Source: Lithodes maja
Lineage: Eukaryota; Arthropoda; Malacostraca; Decapoda; Lithodidae
NCBI GenBank assembly: GCA_037953745.1
Contig: JBAKBP010012343.1
Span: 1-64,000 of the forward strand
Length of the DNA: 64,000 bases
Direction of reading: 5' to 3'
A model generated the notes under the pieces. The model did not search any database, had not been told where the DNA came from, and saw nothing but the letters and a program-made list of their open reading frames with translations. Within the stretch, counting starts at the first letter, position 1; every line of letters begins with the position of its first letter. Below, in pieces: positions 42,501 to 54,183 of the stretch. The translations under genes and the position numbers were made by a program.

Positions 42501-44174
42501 AGTAAGAAGCCAGATATGGTTCTTTGTCTTTGAATCCTGGACTTCCTTGGTAGTGTCGACATACGCAGTCTCAATCCTAGGTGGCCCTGCCCGCCGCCCA
42601 ACATTGTATATTGGCAGCATTGATGATGTCTGAGTGATGCTTCTTATCTTGGACTTGGTAATCTCTGGCAGGACTTTCTCTGGCACAGAGCCTGCAACCT
42701 TGGACTGGACAGCAATGCCATTGACTCTATGAGAAGTACCTGCTCCACTTAGGGTCTCTTCAAGTCGGTCAATGTTATCCCAGGCCAGGGTTGTGAACAC
42801 ACCAGGGTAGATGTTTGCTGGCAGTGGAATGTCATCCTTTGAGCATTCCAGCTTCTGGATACAAAGGGCTGTATCGATCTCCTCAAACATTGAGTAAGAC
42901 ACACAGTGACCAAGACGATTCAGAGTTCGGATCAGTTCTGTGTTTCCTGTCAAAGACTTTACAGCATTGGTCAGCAGTACGTGCTTGGGTGGTTTTGTCT
43001 TGCCACTGGTAACAGCAAAGACCAAGTCACTGCCAAAGGAAGTGGCAAGACGTTGAGCTCTTTCAGAGGGAGTTTCACACTCGCACTCTCCTGTCAGCAG
43101 GGTGTGCAGGAATTGAGTGACTGCTGCAGGAATGACATTCTGATCTGTATCGGGAGGCCATGGCTGACTCACATCTTGTTTATTGATCTCATTCCTCAGC
43201 TGCATTCCTGCTTTGGTTAAGACATCTTCAGAGTTAGCTGCTCTTGCTTCTTGCAGGCCTTTTGCCATTTTGTGTGCTTGCCGGGCAAGGTCGTCCATTG
43301 AGAGGCTGCGTGGATAGATTAGAAGCTTTCCTTTCTCATCTGGGACAAAGCGTAGTGATTCTCCAAACTCGGTTTCAATCTTTCGGCGAACATGTTTCTT
43401 TGTCGCTGGTTTCAGTTGGATAATACCACGGGACATCATGGATCTCTCAAGCCTAGATGTGAGGTTTGTCATAGGCAGTACCTCTGGGTTGGGGAATAAT
43501 TTGGTCCTTATATACAAGCAGAGTTCCTCGAGGGCTTCTGTCTCAACCTCTTCGTAGCGTGCTTCCTCGCTTTCTTCCTGATTTTCACCTGCACCCGACC
43601 TGGCGGCCGCTGGGAAATCATCTTTTGTGAAGAGTTTGTAGCACGACTTGTGGTAGTGACCCTCTGCAGCAACAAGGTCTCTGCTAACTAAACCAAGGAT
43701 TCTCTGGTTGAGTTTCCTTATTGCTGCTCTGCGAATCTTCTCATCTGCTCGTAGCTCAACACACTGTATGAGTGGCTCCCTTGTCTTTGTTGTTTTTATG
43801 TACTTGCTTGACTTCTCGCAGAAGATACATCCTTTGGCATACACCCTGCTAGTACTAGGGGCATCCCTTGATGCCCTCCTCCTGGGGTCGACGCTTGCTG
43901 ATTCTATCTTGACACCCTTGGCAAGGATAGAATCCAGTGACTTCTTCATTGTAAAGAGACTACGACATTTACGGTGAAAATGTATGTGTGGTATTCCTCC
44001 TTCTTCAAGGCCCTTGGCTGCTTCCAGGACTGGATCATGCTGCCTGATTTCTGCAGCCCTGAGCAATGTGTTCCAGGAGTCCAAATCCTGTGGTGACACC
44101 AGAGCATCGCTGTCATCATCAGAGCAGTGGATGATACAGTCGATCCGTGCTCTCTTCCTCGCAGATGGTTCCAT
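39537..44174 (-). pseudogene. Transposase-like protein of the 5.6-kb TIR element, one internal stop
   Basis: About 1545 codons in one frame, broken by a single TGA at 40652-40650; the frame stays open on both sides. I start at ATG 44174 because a TTTTTTGCAG acceptor lies just upstream at about 44201, suggesting a 5' intron. Two N-terminal modules end FHRKCRSLFT and YHKSCYKLFT (zinc-binding pattern, the second preceded by CIFC). The middle has VCVFDQALY and IRMGVFHT. The C-terminal block EEADTRLLLHA, VIITAEDTDVMVL and HAFTGCDTVSAFAGRGK resembles XPG/FEN-type acidic motifs. Near the end CKC, C, CTC, C, C, C give eight cysteines, followed by an acidic tail. Confidence 0.75.
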
Positions 44175-44269
44175 CCTGCCGTCAAACAGTCGACACACAC
44201 CTGCAAAAAATATCACCATTAAACCATGAACAAACAAACACATTACATGGAAACCACTCGACATATGTT

Positions 44270-44700
44270 TGCTCCTTCCAATAATAAATTATCCCCAAAA
44301 TATAACCAAAAATCCCCAAATATGAAATAAACCCCTAAATATGGAGAAACTTGAAATACACATCGGAATAATTCTTGTAGAGAATCAAATAAGCTACAAG
44401 AGCTGTTAGAATATATTTTTCAATGTTCCCCATATTTAAGGATTTATTCTAGATTTAGAGGAAAATACCCAAAATATAGAGTATATTCCGAAATATGAGG
44501 AAATTTGAAAAATACCTAGGAACAACTCTGGTAGAGAATATAATTCTACATAGGTGTTCAAAGTTTCGCGATGATTGTGTGATGGATTTTAAAGAAAATG
44601 AGGAAAACGCCGAGCGTCACGCTAAAAATCTTTATTTTTGGGTAGCGCCCCTATTGCATCAAAAAAATTAGACTAAGCTACCAGTGCGAGAAGGCTATCA
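44270..44700. other. Promoter-side non-coding part of the TIR element
   Basis: AT-rich with a two-copy imperfect repeat of about 170 bases (GAAACTTGAAATACAC... and GAAATTTGAAAAATACC..., each followed by GGTAGAGAAT-like sequence). Probably the 5' region and first intron of the transposase gene. Confidence 0.4.
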
Positions 44701-44797
44701 TATCTTAATGTACTTACAGTCACTCTATAAACATTTTAGTACCATTCGTGTTTAGTCACCCCAGGTGGTACCGATATCTGGCCTGGCTCATGGACTA

Positions 44798-45104
44798 AGA
44801 GGGCGAAATGCCCTTATAATCCTTATATTTCCGCATATTGCCACCTATACCACATCACTTACCTCGTCGTACCTTCCTGTTAAATACAATAATAATTTGT
44901 TTAGCTCTTATAGGTGCAATTATAGAAATTGACCGGTTGGTGTGTGTTTGTGCCTGTTTGTATGCGTATAAGGGTATGTGTGAGAGTGTGTGCTATTTTA
45001 TATAAGTGGGGCAGGATACAGTTCAATATCAAAGCTCAAAAATATGTATATAATTTGCTCAGTCTATAAATGAAGAGGAAATCAGACAGAAATAAATTAT
45101 CTAT
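44798..45104. other. No recognisable gene
   Basis: Short spacer with a TG-rich patch near 44940-44995. Confidence 0.4.
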
Positions 45105-45185
45105 CTGTGTTGGTGGTGTAATAGTTTAGATGCTTATGTTCTGGGTGTGGTGTCCCGAGTTCGAATCCTGGGAGGATATAAAATT
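45105..45185 (+). repeat. tRNA-like SINE unit
   Basis: A-box-like TGGTGGTGTAATAG and B-box GAGTTCGAATCC at tRNA spacing, with a poor acceptor stem. SINE-like rather than a tRNA gene. Confidence 0.45.
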
Positions 45186-45325
45186 ATGCTTTCATTAGTT
45201 TATTCAAGTGCGTTAGGGTTTGTAGTTGATGATTAATGTTAGGAATGGGGTGTTACTTAAACCTAACAAAAATTTACAGTAGAGACCAATTAATAACTAT
45301 GAAACTTTAAATAACTTAATATTAA

Positions 45326-45805
45326 CGCCCTAAGAGCGGGCCCGTCAGTAACTTCTACTACCCGCCAAGCGGGTAGTTTTACCCTAAATGACCTTGATTC
45401 TGTGCTCTTTTTCATGCATAAACAAGTGCCAGAGCGTAATACAATTATATATCCCTGAAAGGGTGTAAATTGAGCTTTCCAATGACACCAGAACCATCCT
45501 TCTACGACCACGCATTCTCTTGCAACGATCGTGCAAGACGAGTGCATAATCCCTAAAATACGGTAATATCCTTACATAATTCCCTGTGTAGCGAGGCAGT
45601 GAGTGTGGATGTGTGTGGAGGGAACGTCAGTAGTCGCGCGAGACCCGTGCCGAGCGATCATGAGCCGACCTACGCTCCTCCCATCACTCGTCTCTCTCTC
45701 TCAGAGCCATTATTGCTCAAAAATTGCACACAGACTTAAGTCGGGCCCCGCCACTTAGTCCTTGGTTCTCTAGGCCGACTTAAGTCGGGTCCCGCTAAAC
45801 AAGGG
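45326..45805. mobile_element. TTAA element family B, copy 2 (480 bp)
   Basis: Flanked by TTAA at 45322-45325 and 45806-45809. Reverse-complement partner of 31106-31586, the same length to within a base. It shares the GACTTAAGTCGGGCCCCG motif (twice near the right end) and the AAAGCTCAATTT...TGCATG block. Confidence 0.85.
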
Positions 45806-45912
45806 TTAATAACTCATGAAGGCATATTGTACATGGCATAAGGCATCGCAGACTATTATAATTATGAAGCCGTACACATTTGGAATACACAGAAAAAAGT
45901 ACAAACATTTAA

Positions 45913-46113
45913 CCCCTTCAGGATCATGACGCATTTGGACAGTTTATTTTGTCTATCATTAGGCGATTTCATTAAGTATAAGAAGGAATTGTGGAAGTCA
46001 GAGAGTTCATTGAGAGAGTCTATCCTTTTAATTCCCAGATTCTTCCTAAGCTGTATAAAATCGTCTAATGATAGCCAGAATAAACTGTCAACACGCGTCA
46101 TGACCCTCAAGGG
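45913..46113. mobile_element. TTAA element family C, copy 1
   Basis: TTAA at 45909-45912 and degenerate GTAA at 46114-46117. It starts CCCCTTCAGGATCATGACGC and ends GCGTCATGACCCTCAAGGGG. The interior foldback CAGTTTATTTTGTCTATCATTAG pairs with CTAATGATAGCC...TAAACTG. Related in plan to family A but with different TIRs. Confidence 0.8.
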
Positions 46114-46117
46114 GTAA

Positions 46118-47099
46118 AAATACAGAACAGCGAAACAAATAACCCCAAGCAAATAAAGCAAGGAAAGCATGTAAATCAAAGAACTACAGTCCATAAAACC
46201 CACATAAACTGGCAGTAAAGACACAAAGGACCATAATAGTAGGGAACAAACAAAGTACCAGAGTTATGTCCCTCAAAAATGTGTCCCGGTAAAAGTAAAA
46301 CATTGAGACCCCCAAAAGTAGTCCGAAGATAGTTTATTGTCCCGCCCTTCCCCAGCTATAAAACCAGAGGAGGGCACGAGAGTCACCCCACAGACATTTT
46401 GGTTTATCTAGTCGCCATTTCGCTACCCTTGTACCATTTCTGTTAGTTTGGTCTAACCATGTTAAATTTGATCAATTTTATTTAGAAAATGGAATGGATA
46501 TGCAAAGGACTGCAGGAAAGTGTATGCTAAGTTTAATTTAGTTTGGCTCTTATGTCACTTCAAAAGACAGGGTGCGAATTTTAAAATATATGTTTTATAT
46601 CTATTTAGGAACATAAACATAAAAAGGGACTCGATTCTAAGAGTGGCTTATCTTTCAAGTAAATAATAGTTCAAGTCATACAGTATATAAGTTTAGGATA
46701 GGTCATTTGAAGTTCGGTAAAATTAGATATTCATCCCTTTAATTTGGCTCTCTGTCACTCATTTGGCTTTGGGAGAGACTCTTGTTACAGGCAGCCAGTC
46801 CTTTGTCTCCTTCACACACATAAGCAAAGAAATATAGGATCAAGTGGCTTGAGGCATTTTAGTTTAAGATCAGTCAATTTAGTCAAGGAGAGGATAGATT
46901 AATTGGGTAAAAGTAGAGTGTACTGTAATAAAGGTTGTGATAATTCTCCTTGAACACCCTCCTGCCTTAGGATCGGCCCGCTGAACGACCAATTATGTGT
47001 ATGGCTAATTACGGGTAGTTAATGGCTCGTTAGGGAATAACTCTCGTTCCTCAGTGGCTGGGGAGAGGGTTTTTATGTCAGTTGAGGGTGTCTGTGTGG
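46118..47099. other. No gene; decayed LINE 3' end near 46738-46845
   Basis: 46738-46845 resembles the 3' UTR of the intact LINE (CTGTCACTC..., GGCAG..., TTTG(T/C)CTCC, CACATA). Otherwise unremarkable. Confidence 0.45.
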
Positions 47100-47357
47100 A
47101 AGAGAGAGAGAGAGAGTGAAATATATAGTGTGAAAGTGAGAGAGCGAGATAGTAAGAGAGCGAGATTGTGTGAAAGTGAGAGTGTGTGAATGTGAGTATG
47201 AAAGTATGTGTGAAAGAGAGAGAGAGAGAGAGTGGGTGTGTGTGTGTTTATTCTTCCAGATTTTGAGAAATTAGTGTTTTCATGGTCTTAGCTATAATTC
47301 CAACGTGGGATACAAGAAGAATAGAGAGGGAGCCTTGCCACCCCCCCCCCCCCCCCT
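47100..47357. repeat. GA/GT-rich tracts and poly-C run
   Basis: Alternating AGAGAG and TGTGAAAG tracts at 47101-47250, and an uninterrupted run of about 16 C at 47341-47356. Confidence 0.85.
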
Positions 47358-47924
47358 CACCCCCATGACTTATTGACATCGTTATCTATGTTGCCAGCAG
47401 GGATTACATATCGATGATACTCCATAATGAAAACGTTTGTAAACAGCGAGGACATCCGAGGGAGCTCTGAGAGTGATGGGACAGTTTTTTTTTTCCCAGT
47501 AATATCGGGTTTTATAAATGTGATCAAAATGATTCTCCCAAAGTGGATTATACATGCGTACAGTATAAAGATTCCATAGATCTGCATTGTCCCTAATAAA
47601 ATATTTATAATAAGACGGCGACCTTTCCAAATAATTATCCAGCGAAATACTCACCCAAATAGTAGCCGATGATAGAAAAACTGTTCATAACGGTTGTGTC
47701 TACATGCAGAAAGTCAGATTCGACCATGGGGAAGTTTTCACAGCTGGCTTGAATACACCAATATATATCACTTTTGGAGAGTAGTATTTAATATTCACTA
47801 AAATCTCTTCGCTCCACATTTGCTATCAGAGTTTAGCAGGAACAATTATCACTACTTATAATGCCTTGTTCACTAGGACAGGTTATAAGGTAACTGCTTT
47901 TACTGTCTTGTAGAAGATCGGGTT
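47358..47924. other. No recognisable gene
   Basis: Short open frames only, with no domain signal. Confidence 0.4.
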
Positions 47925-48040
47925 GATTAGTTAAAATAGGACTTCAGAGGCTATCAACCCTTCTGGATTACTAAGCCAGCACACTTTAAGTCAAGAATAA
48001 CGTCAGAACTGGAACTCCTTTTCGAGAACTCCACTCCCTT
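47925..48040 (+). repeat. Dispersed repeat R2, copy 1
   Basis: AAATAGGACTTCAGAGGCTA...GGATTA(C/T)TAAGCCAGCACACT...CAAGAA matches 49212-49318 in direct orientation at about 85-90 percent by eye. Confidence 0.75.
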
Positions 48041-48512
48041 GTCCGGGTTGAATATATGGACTGTTCCATAACTCGCGATCGTGCCCTTGATGAAAAGAAT
48101 GTGAAGTTGCATGTGGATCACTGCACACGTTAGCTGTTCAATAATAGATGGCACCACTACAGTTTATTGTATACTTTATGACAAACATTCTGGCCAGAAT
48201 ATTTCGAAGCTATTACTTGTCTTACTTGTAATTTGCAGTTCAGAAATGCATTTAACCCATTCATGCACCGGTTAGTATTCAGCATTAGAATGATCTTAAT
48301 CTCATAAATGCATCTCCACAGTTAGGTTTCGGCCCACAAGTCGCTCAAAGACAACTGCAATAGCTTCTAAGTGTCCCAGAAAGGGCGCAAAGTGCGTCAT
48401 TGTGCGCAAAAGGGGATCAGAAATAAGCAATGATTTGTGTTCAAGCGTGTTCATTATAACTCCTCGAACAGTTAAACGAAACTCGAAAACATTAGGTTAG
48501 GTACAGTATTAA

Positions 48513-48692
48513 CTCGTTCATTATCATTTCCGTCCTTTTCAATTTATGATGGCTACTAGTATACGATATTATTAATTTCAAGAAGGGTCTCCACTCTCCA
48601 GCTATTAACAGGCATCGAACTATCTTAATCAACCCATTTTACCACCATAGAGCTAGAATAAAATGAAAAAAACGTCGCCGGTACAGAAGGGG
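48513..48692. mobile_element. TTAA element family A, copy 3
   Basis: TTAA at 48509-48512, degenerate TTAT at 48693-48696. The right end AACGTCGCCGGTACAGAAGG is close to the family consensus; the left end is diverged and the middle shows a small deletion. Confidence 0.75.
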
Positions 48693-48699
48693 TTATGAT

Positions 48700-49204
48700 A
48701 AACTGAATATATATATTCCGTCCGAGATGGCTTCGACAAGTTAAAACCATTATTTGTATCCTAAACCGTACATTACAGTGTTCATCTTATCAAAAGTTAC
48801 ATTTATTCGTATTTCGGAGCCTTAAAAGGTAAGCTCTGAAACATCTGGTATATAAGGATGTATTGTATTGTCTCGTTTGCTTTCGATACTATTTCAAGTG
48901 GGTGAGTCGCCATCAGATGTTCTTGATTGCCCTTTGTTATAATAACCAACCATAGCTTTCCATGTTTACTTATTTTCCAAACAACGCAATATTTTGGGTA
49001 AAAGATAGATTTATTGCATGAAAAGCTCTCACGAAGACATTTAAATTGCCATTAAATATTCGTAGCTATTTCGTGCTGATTCGTATCTCCTTATTGATTC
49101 CTAATATCATATTTGCATTTTGGTGGTTCCTTTAAGCAGTTTGAACAACCAAAGATGGCCAAATGTAATGTCTGAAGGAGAAAAAGAGAGAGAGAGAGAG
49201 ATTA
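48700..49204. other. No recognisable gene
   Basis: AT-rich, no credible frame or repeat partner. Confidence 0.4.
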
Positions 49205-49318
49205 GGTAGTTAAAATAGGACTTCAGAGGCTATCAAGCTTTCTGGATTATTAAGCCAGCACACTGTAAGTCAAGAAGGCGTCAGGACTAGACTCTTTTCA
49301 CGAACTCCAATCCATTGA
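49205..49318 (+). repeat. Dispersed repeat R2, copy 2
   Basis: Direct-repeat partner of 47925-48040, ending in a GA/GT microsatellite. Confidence 0.75.
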
Positions 49319-50330
49319 GAGAGAGAGAGTGTGTAAGTGTGTGTTGGTGTGTGTGTGTGTATATCAGAATTAGAGTGGGAGTTAGAGAGAGCAAAAACAA
49401 GTGAGGGTAATTAATTAAAAACATTCCCTTACACTCACAAGTTAAGAGTGAAGGCTTGAAATCATCTGGCTTCACGTTGCTGTGCAGATCGTCACGCTTG
49501 GTTGTCTCCCTGTTATAGTTCCTCCTCCCAACACAACAGTCCTATAAAACAAAGCCAGACAAAAGGGAAGCAGACAACAAAAGGGGGCTCAATCCAGGCG
49601 TGGCGTTTTGTTTAACTGAATATATTGTAATTAATCGAACACAAAATGAGAAGTAGACAAATATTTGGGTAAAAATTAGCTTTATTTCATAAGCAGAGTC
49701 TCATCCTTCTGTGAATATGGCAAATCGTTCATATTTAGTATCAAGTTTTATATTAGTATTGCAGTCACTCATATGGCATGCCAGACTGCCAGAGATACTT
49801 TCAGAATGGATCGAAGGCTATACGCAATTCCATGTATCCATAATGTCTTGCGTAATTCGAATTACCGATAGTGAAGATCTAAGAAACATTTCATATAAAA
49901 CTGTGTTCTAGTTGCTATTAAGAATGAAGGTACTGTAGTCCATTCATCATGAGTAGGCCAGAAGTTGTAACACCACATTTATGTAACTAAAAAGGGGTAG
50001 AGCCAATGGGCTTTCAATTTCCACACCTAATTCGGTGTATACAGTATATGAAGCGCCATGCCTGGAAGTGATGTGGGCGGGAAATGCTGAGCATTTTGGT
50101 AAACTCCAATGCGTGTTTGCCTGCTGATACCGGAACATCTCCGGGAGTCTTTTGCTGGGGACCCCAAATGGGCCTTGGGCTCTGGGTCTTCTCCTGGACG
50201 ACCTAGATGTGTGTAGATTTATTTTTCTTTTTCCTTCTGTTCGAGCTCTGTATCGAGTCAGCCACCCCCAGCTATGGGGTATGTGCCTGAGTATACAGTA
50301 TACATATATACACTATACATACATACATTC
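49319..50330. other. No recognisable gene
   Basis: GA/GT microsatellite at 49317-49365, then unremarkable sequence. Confidence 0.4.
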
Positions 50331-50334
50331 CCTG

Positions 50335-50560
50335 GGTGATTCTTCCCTAATGGTACAGTCGTCAGGATTAATTCGTTTCATTTCCCCTGGACTAGGCATT
50401 AGTAGCACTGCACGGTGGAGGGCTATCCCCTCTACCTCCTTTCCTTGTTGGTTCCATACCCCCACCAAAAACCTCCCATTTTCTCTCCGACCCCAGAACG
50501 ACACCCACCCTCCCGTTCTCTCGCTCTCACCCAGCTACTTCTGGACCTCACCAATTGCAT
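50335..50560 (+). repeat. Dispersed repeat R3, copy 1
   Basis: Reverse complement of 54680-54892: TGGTACAGTCGTCAGGATTA, GGTTCCATACCCCCACC and CTCGCTCTCACCCAGCTA are shared. Non-coding; the class is unknown. Confidence 0.8.
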
Positions 50561-50635
50561 GTATTCTGAACAACTAATGACGGAATGCAATGTATCATAG
50601 GTAGAGTTAAGTATGAGCTTTACTAAATTTGAAAG

Positions 50636-50636
<1 letters not shown>

Positions 50637-50687
<51 letters not shown>

Positions 50688-50692
50688 GGGGA
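50637..50692 (+). repeat. (GA)n followed by poly-G
   Basis: About 40 bases of GA then a run of about 13 G. Confidence 0.95.
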
Positions 50693-50815
50693 GGGAATGT
50701 TCGACGAAAACCTTACATATGATTCGAGTGATTCCTACTGATACATTTAGGCCTACCATTGAAACCTGAAAGTTTCATACCGATTCACTGATGGTTTAAT
50801 ACTGTTGAACTATCA

Positions 50816-51324
50816 TCTTAATAAATAAAGGTCAATGTTTGTCTGTTTGTCAGTTACCCGACCTTTGTACCTTTGTTACTAAACTCCTCCCACAGTGTTG
50901 GTGCCAGGTGGGAGTGTGAGGCACCGTTGGAAAGCCCAGGCTCTGGAGATGGTTTTAGGCGAGTTTAGTGGAAATCAGAGACACTTTTGTTTAATAACAT
51001 TTTCGGCAGAACTTATGTAGTATACGGGAGCGAAAAAAATGCGAAAAAAATTGCCGTTTGGGGCAGAAGGAGGCCTCCGATCGAATAGGTGTTTGGAACG
51101 AAAGTTGTTCGCAGCTCCCCAAAATGGGGGTACGGACGAGGTCAGATCCAAAATCGGAGGTAATTTAGCGGCCGAAATCGAGGTCGCCGTTTAATGAGGC
51201 ACAGGGAGGTCGAGGCAGGTGATTATGATAGTAGTAGTATTGTGATGATTGTGGTAGTAGTGATTGATGATGGTGATTATGGTAGTAGAATTTAAACCCG
51301 GGCAACGCCGGGTACCCCTGCTAG
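50816..51324 (+). mobile_element. Non-autonomous Helitron (509 bp)
   Basis: Starts TCTTAATAAATAAAGG after an A (50815) and ends GTACCCCTGCTAG before a T (51325), as expected for A-T insertion without duplication. A hairpin, ACCCGG-GCAACG-CCGGGT, lies seven bases before CTAG. The early TTTGTCTGTTTGTC phrase is also common in animal Helitron 5' ends. There is no Rep/helicase frame. Confidence 0.8.
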
Positions 51325-51628
51325 TACTCTAATAAAACTGCCAAACTAACCCACGCGAAGTTGTATTTCCTTTTCATCGTTGTAATGGCTCAGGCTCGGC
51401 TACGTAACAAGCTTGAGACAACGAGGACCGTCTGTCAATTCCTCCAAGAGTCTCTCCCATCAATAAGCACACAAAATATACCATTCAATTATTTAGAATT
51501 ATTTCTTTGTATAACATTATTTAATACTAATATAACTACTTATTAGCACCGTTTACAAGAACTAAACATTTGCTTAATAATGTTCTCCCACAAATCTAAC
51601 TGCTGCCAGACAATTCATGACGCATTAA

Positions 51629-51851
51629 CCCTTTCACGCTCATATGACGCAGAGGTTGCCAGATTAGCAATAAGAAATAGAGTTCTCTCTTATAATTACC
51701 CCTCCAAAATTAGTTTTCTGCCCACAGCTAACTCAAAGACAACTGCAGAGGTTGAAGTAACTAAAGTAAAGGTTTCTAAATACCCCTGATGGTAACAAAG
51801 GCTTTAAAGTATCCCTAATAGGCTCAAAATCGCGTCATATGTCGGAGAGGG
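51629..51851. mobile_element. TTAA element family D
   Basis: TTAA at 51625-51628 and 51852-51855. Ends CCCTTTCACGCTCATATGACGC-like and GCGTCATATGTCGGAGAGGG form an imperfect 20-bp TIR. A truncated relative may begin at 48256 (TTAACCCATTCATGC with a shared CTCAAAGACAACTGCA phrase). Confidence 0.75.
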
Positions 51852-51855
51852 TTAA

Positions 51856-52391
51856 GTGTAAACAGCCAATTTGCCAATACATGCTATGCATTATTGCCGA
51901 GAATGTGCCCCGTGAGTCGGCCATGTGACTGCATTACGTGAATTCAACACTCTTAACATAGTTATCTACCCAAGAATTAGGCCATATTGCTTTCCTAATT
52001 GACCATAATGTAAAACTACTCTATATAAACGGGACACGAACTACCCTCGGGCAAGGTACTGTAGTTTTTGAAAAGAGGCTTCAGCTCTGAAAATATTACT
52101 TGATTTAAACAGGCTAAATAATCCTGAAGGGTTGATAACCAATATGTATGCCCTATTTTTACTAACTACCCCTAGGGCACTCTTACGCTCATCTATCCAT
52201 TAGGGTGGGTCTTATTTTAAAGTTCCCTTTCCCTCAACATTTACGTTCACCCATACATTAGGGAAGGACTTATTTATATTGTCACCTTACCCCTAAAACC
52301 TTGCCATAGGGTTACTCTATTTTATCAGGTATCTTGTGTTGTAACCAAGTTAAGGGGGGCGTCCGCTATAGCTATGTAGCAATATGGGTTG
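51856..52391. other. No recognisable gene
   Basis: No frame, and no repeat partner identified. Confidence 0.4.
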
Positions 52392-54179
52392 TGTTACGAC
52401 TGGGGTTCAAATATATCAGGGCTCTTATTCATTGGACTAGTAATGGCATAAATGTTACAACGGAAAGCGCTAGCTCCAACCTCTGAAGTATATTCCCAGT
52501 GAACAAAGAACACAAATACTCTACAGAGTTCTATATGCAATAATAGGCTATCAAACTCTCAATAAATGTGCGTCTACTCTAGGCTTAATGTTAGGTGAAA
52601 ACAGCCTATTACTACCTATAACCGAAGGTGCTTGGTTATGGTATGCAAAGTAAGGTGGTAAGAGAAGTTACAGCTTACGTTACTTTAATCAATAAATGTC
52701 AGGCACTCCTGCATGAAAGAAAGTGCACTATAGTCCTTCAACACTAACAAGGAATCTTCTTTAAATGTTAGATGCTGTAAAGATGCTCGTATCGGAAATG
52801 GAACCCAAAAAGGCAGGCAGTGGAACAATGCTCGTGCAGGCTATGCACACAAAAAGGCAGAATATATAATGCCGTCGGAGCCAAGAATATCCTAAACACT
52901 ACAACACTAATAATAATCGCCACGACAATGCAGTATTCCTATCAACAAAAAGAGCCTAAGTCGTTTGTGTCTCAATACATCAAACTAGGCTACGAAATGC
53001 TTGTGTAATCATAAATGGGTATGCATAAAAAAAGAGTAATTAAGTTAATATACTTAATGTCTACTGTGACTGATAAAGTCTAGCTAGAGTCAATGATACG
53101 AGATACTGGTGCGCATGGCATGCTGCATAGCCTAGTGCAAATCTCAAGTCTGTGCGTCAAATATTAGTTATAATGAAGGGTAGCTCTCTTGAGAAACCTT
53201 AATACCGAAGTATTAAGCGTTCTCCTGGCGTACCTCAAAGACAAACAATCGAGACTAGAACAGTGCAGAATGGTATAGGCAAAAAGCCCTCATTCGTGCA
53301 TGCTCTACTCTCAATGGCACACAGACTAGAATTTACTCAATCAACTCCAGTTCTCAGGTATGTCGTGCCGCTTTTAACTGAAGCCAGCACTCATAGGAAA
53401 CAATACCTATAATATCAGACTCCTAGTCTAGCATTATCTAATCCAGCAGAACACTAATAATTATAGGAAGCGGCAATATGAAAGCCAACCAATGCTTCGT
53501 GATCCACTTATCTTAACAACTAACATACACAGGTTATATCAGACCTTAACACACAATACAACTGGCCAGCATGAAGCTGATTTTGCAGAGTTAACCAGAG
53601 GGGGAATAATATTAATAAAAGGTGGTGAAAGATATGGAAAATGAGAGGGATAGGCAGAGGAAAAGATTCTCAGGTACGGAGCGGGGATAGATAGCAAGGG
53701 AAAAAAGATGGGTGTGTTCTAGAAACCAGATCTGAGGGAGAGAGTGGCGAGGAACTGTATATATACTGGCACTAGCTCGAGCCACGTGGGAAAAAGGCGG
53801 TTACAAGTCGACTAACCACTAACAAAGCTTGCAGCATGGTAAGGACCTCCCTCCACCAACCCCCGCGAGGCAGCCAGCCGTGACGTCATCGAGCGGGACA
53901 AAAACCACTGCGCGCCCCCTCTCACTCTGTTCTACTCCCTCTCTCTCTCCCAGATCCTATCATTACTAGTTAATGATAAAACATACTTTACAATTAAATA
54001 TATAAAGCCTTGACATGGGCGAAAACAAAGAGCCTTTCTGGACTGCCCATGACACGAGCTTTCATATGAAATAAAGCACACTCTAATGCATAAACTGTAG
54101 CCCCATCCACTGCCCTGGCGATCCTAGTGAGTCACTGTAGGACAAGCCATGCGGTTCTAACGGAGTAGTCAACGTCACA
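52392..54179 (-). repeat. Solo LTR related to the Gmr1-like element
   Basis: Starts TGTTACG and ends CGTCACA, an imperfect terminal inversion, flanked by GTTG on both sides (52388-52391 and 54180-54183), which gives a 1788-bp solo LTR. Several blocks align with 4886-6591 in the same order (for example TACTCTACAGAGTT against CCCTACAGAGTT). No primer-binding site or coding sequence adjoins it. Orientation is assigned from that alignment. Confidence 0.6.
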
Positions 54180-54183
54180 GTTG

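Larger units (their letters stand above)
39209..44797 (-). mobile_element. Large TIR DNA transposon, Academ-like candidate
   Basis: Terminal inverted repeats TAGTCCATGAGCCA at 39209 and 44797, with a second matching block GATATCGGTACCACC(C/T)GGGG further in, enclose 5.6 kb. The outermost TA may be target duplication or part of the TIR; no longer duplication is visible. It encodes one long minus-strand frame with two N-terminal His/Cys modules, a nuclease-like block and a C-terminal eight-cysteine motif. Academ elements are described as having a Cys8 finger and an XPG-like nuclease, hence the call. I could not test it by search. Confidence 0.7.
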
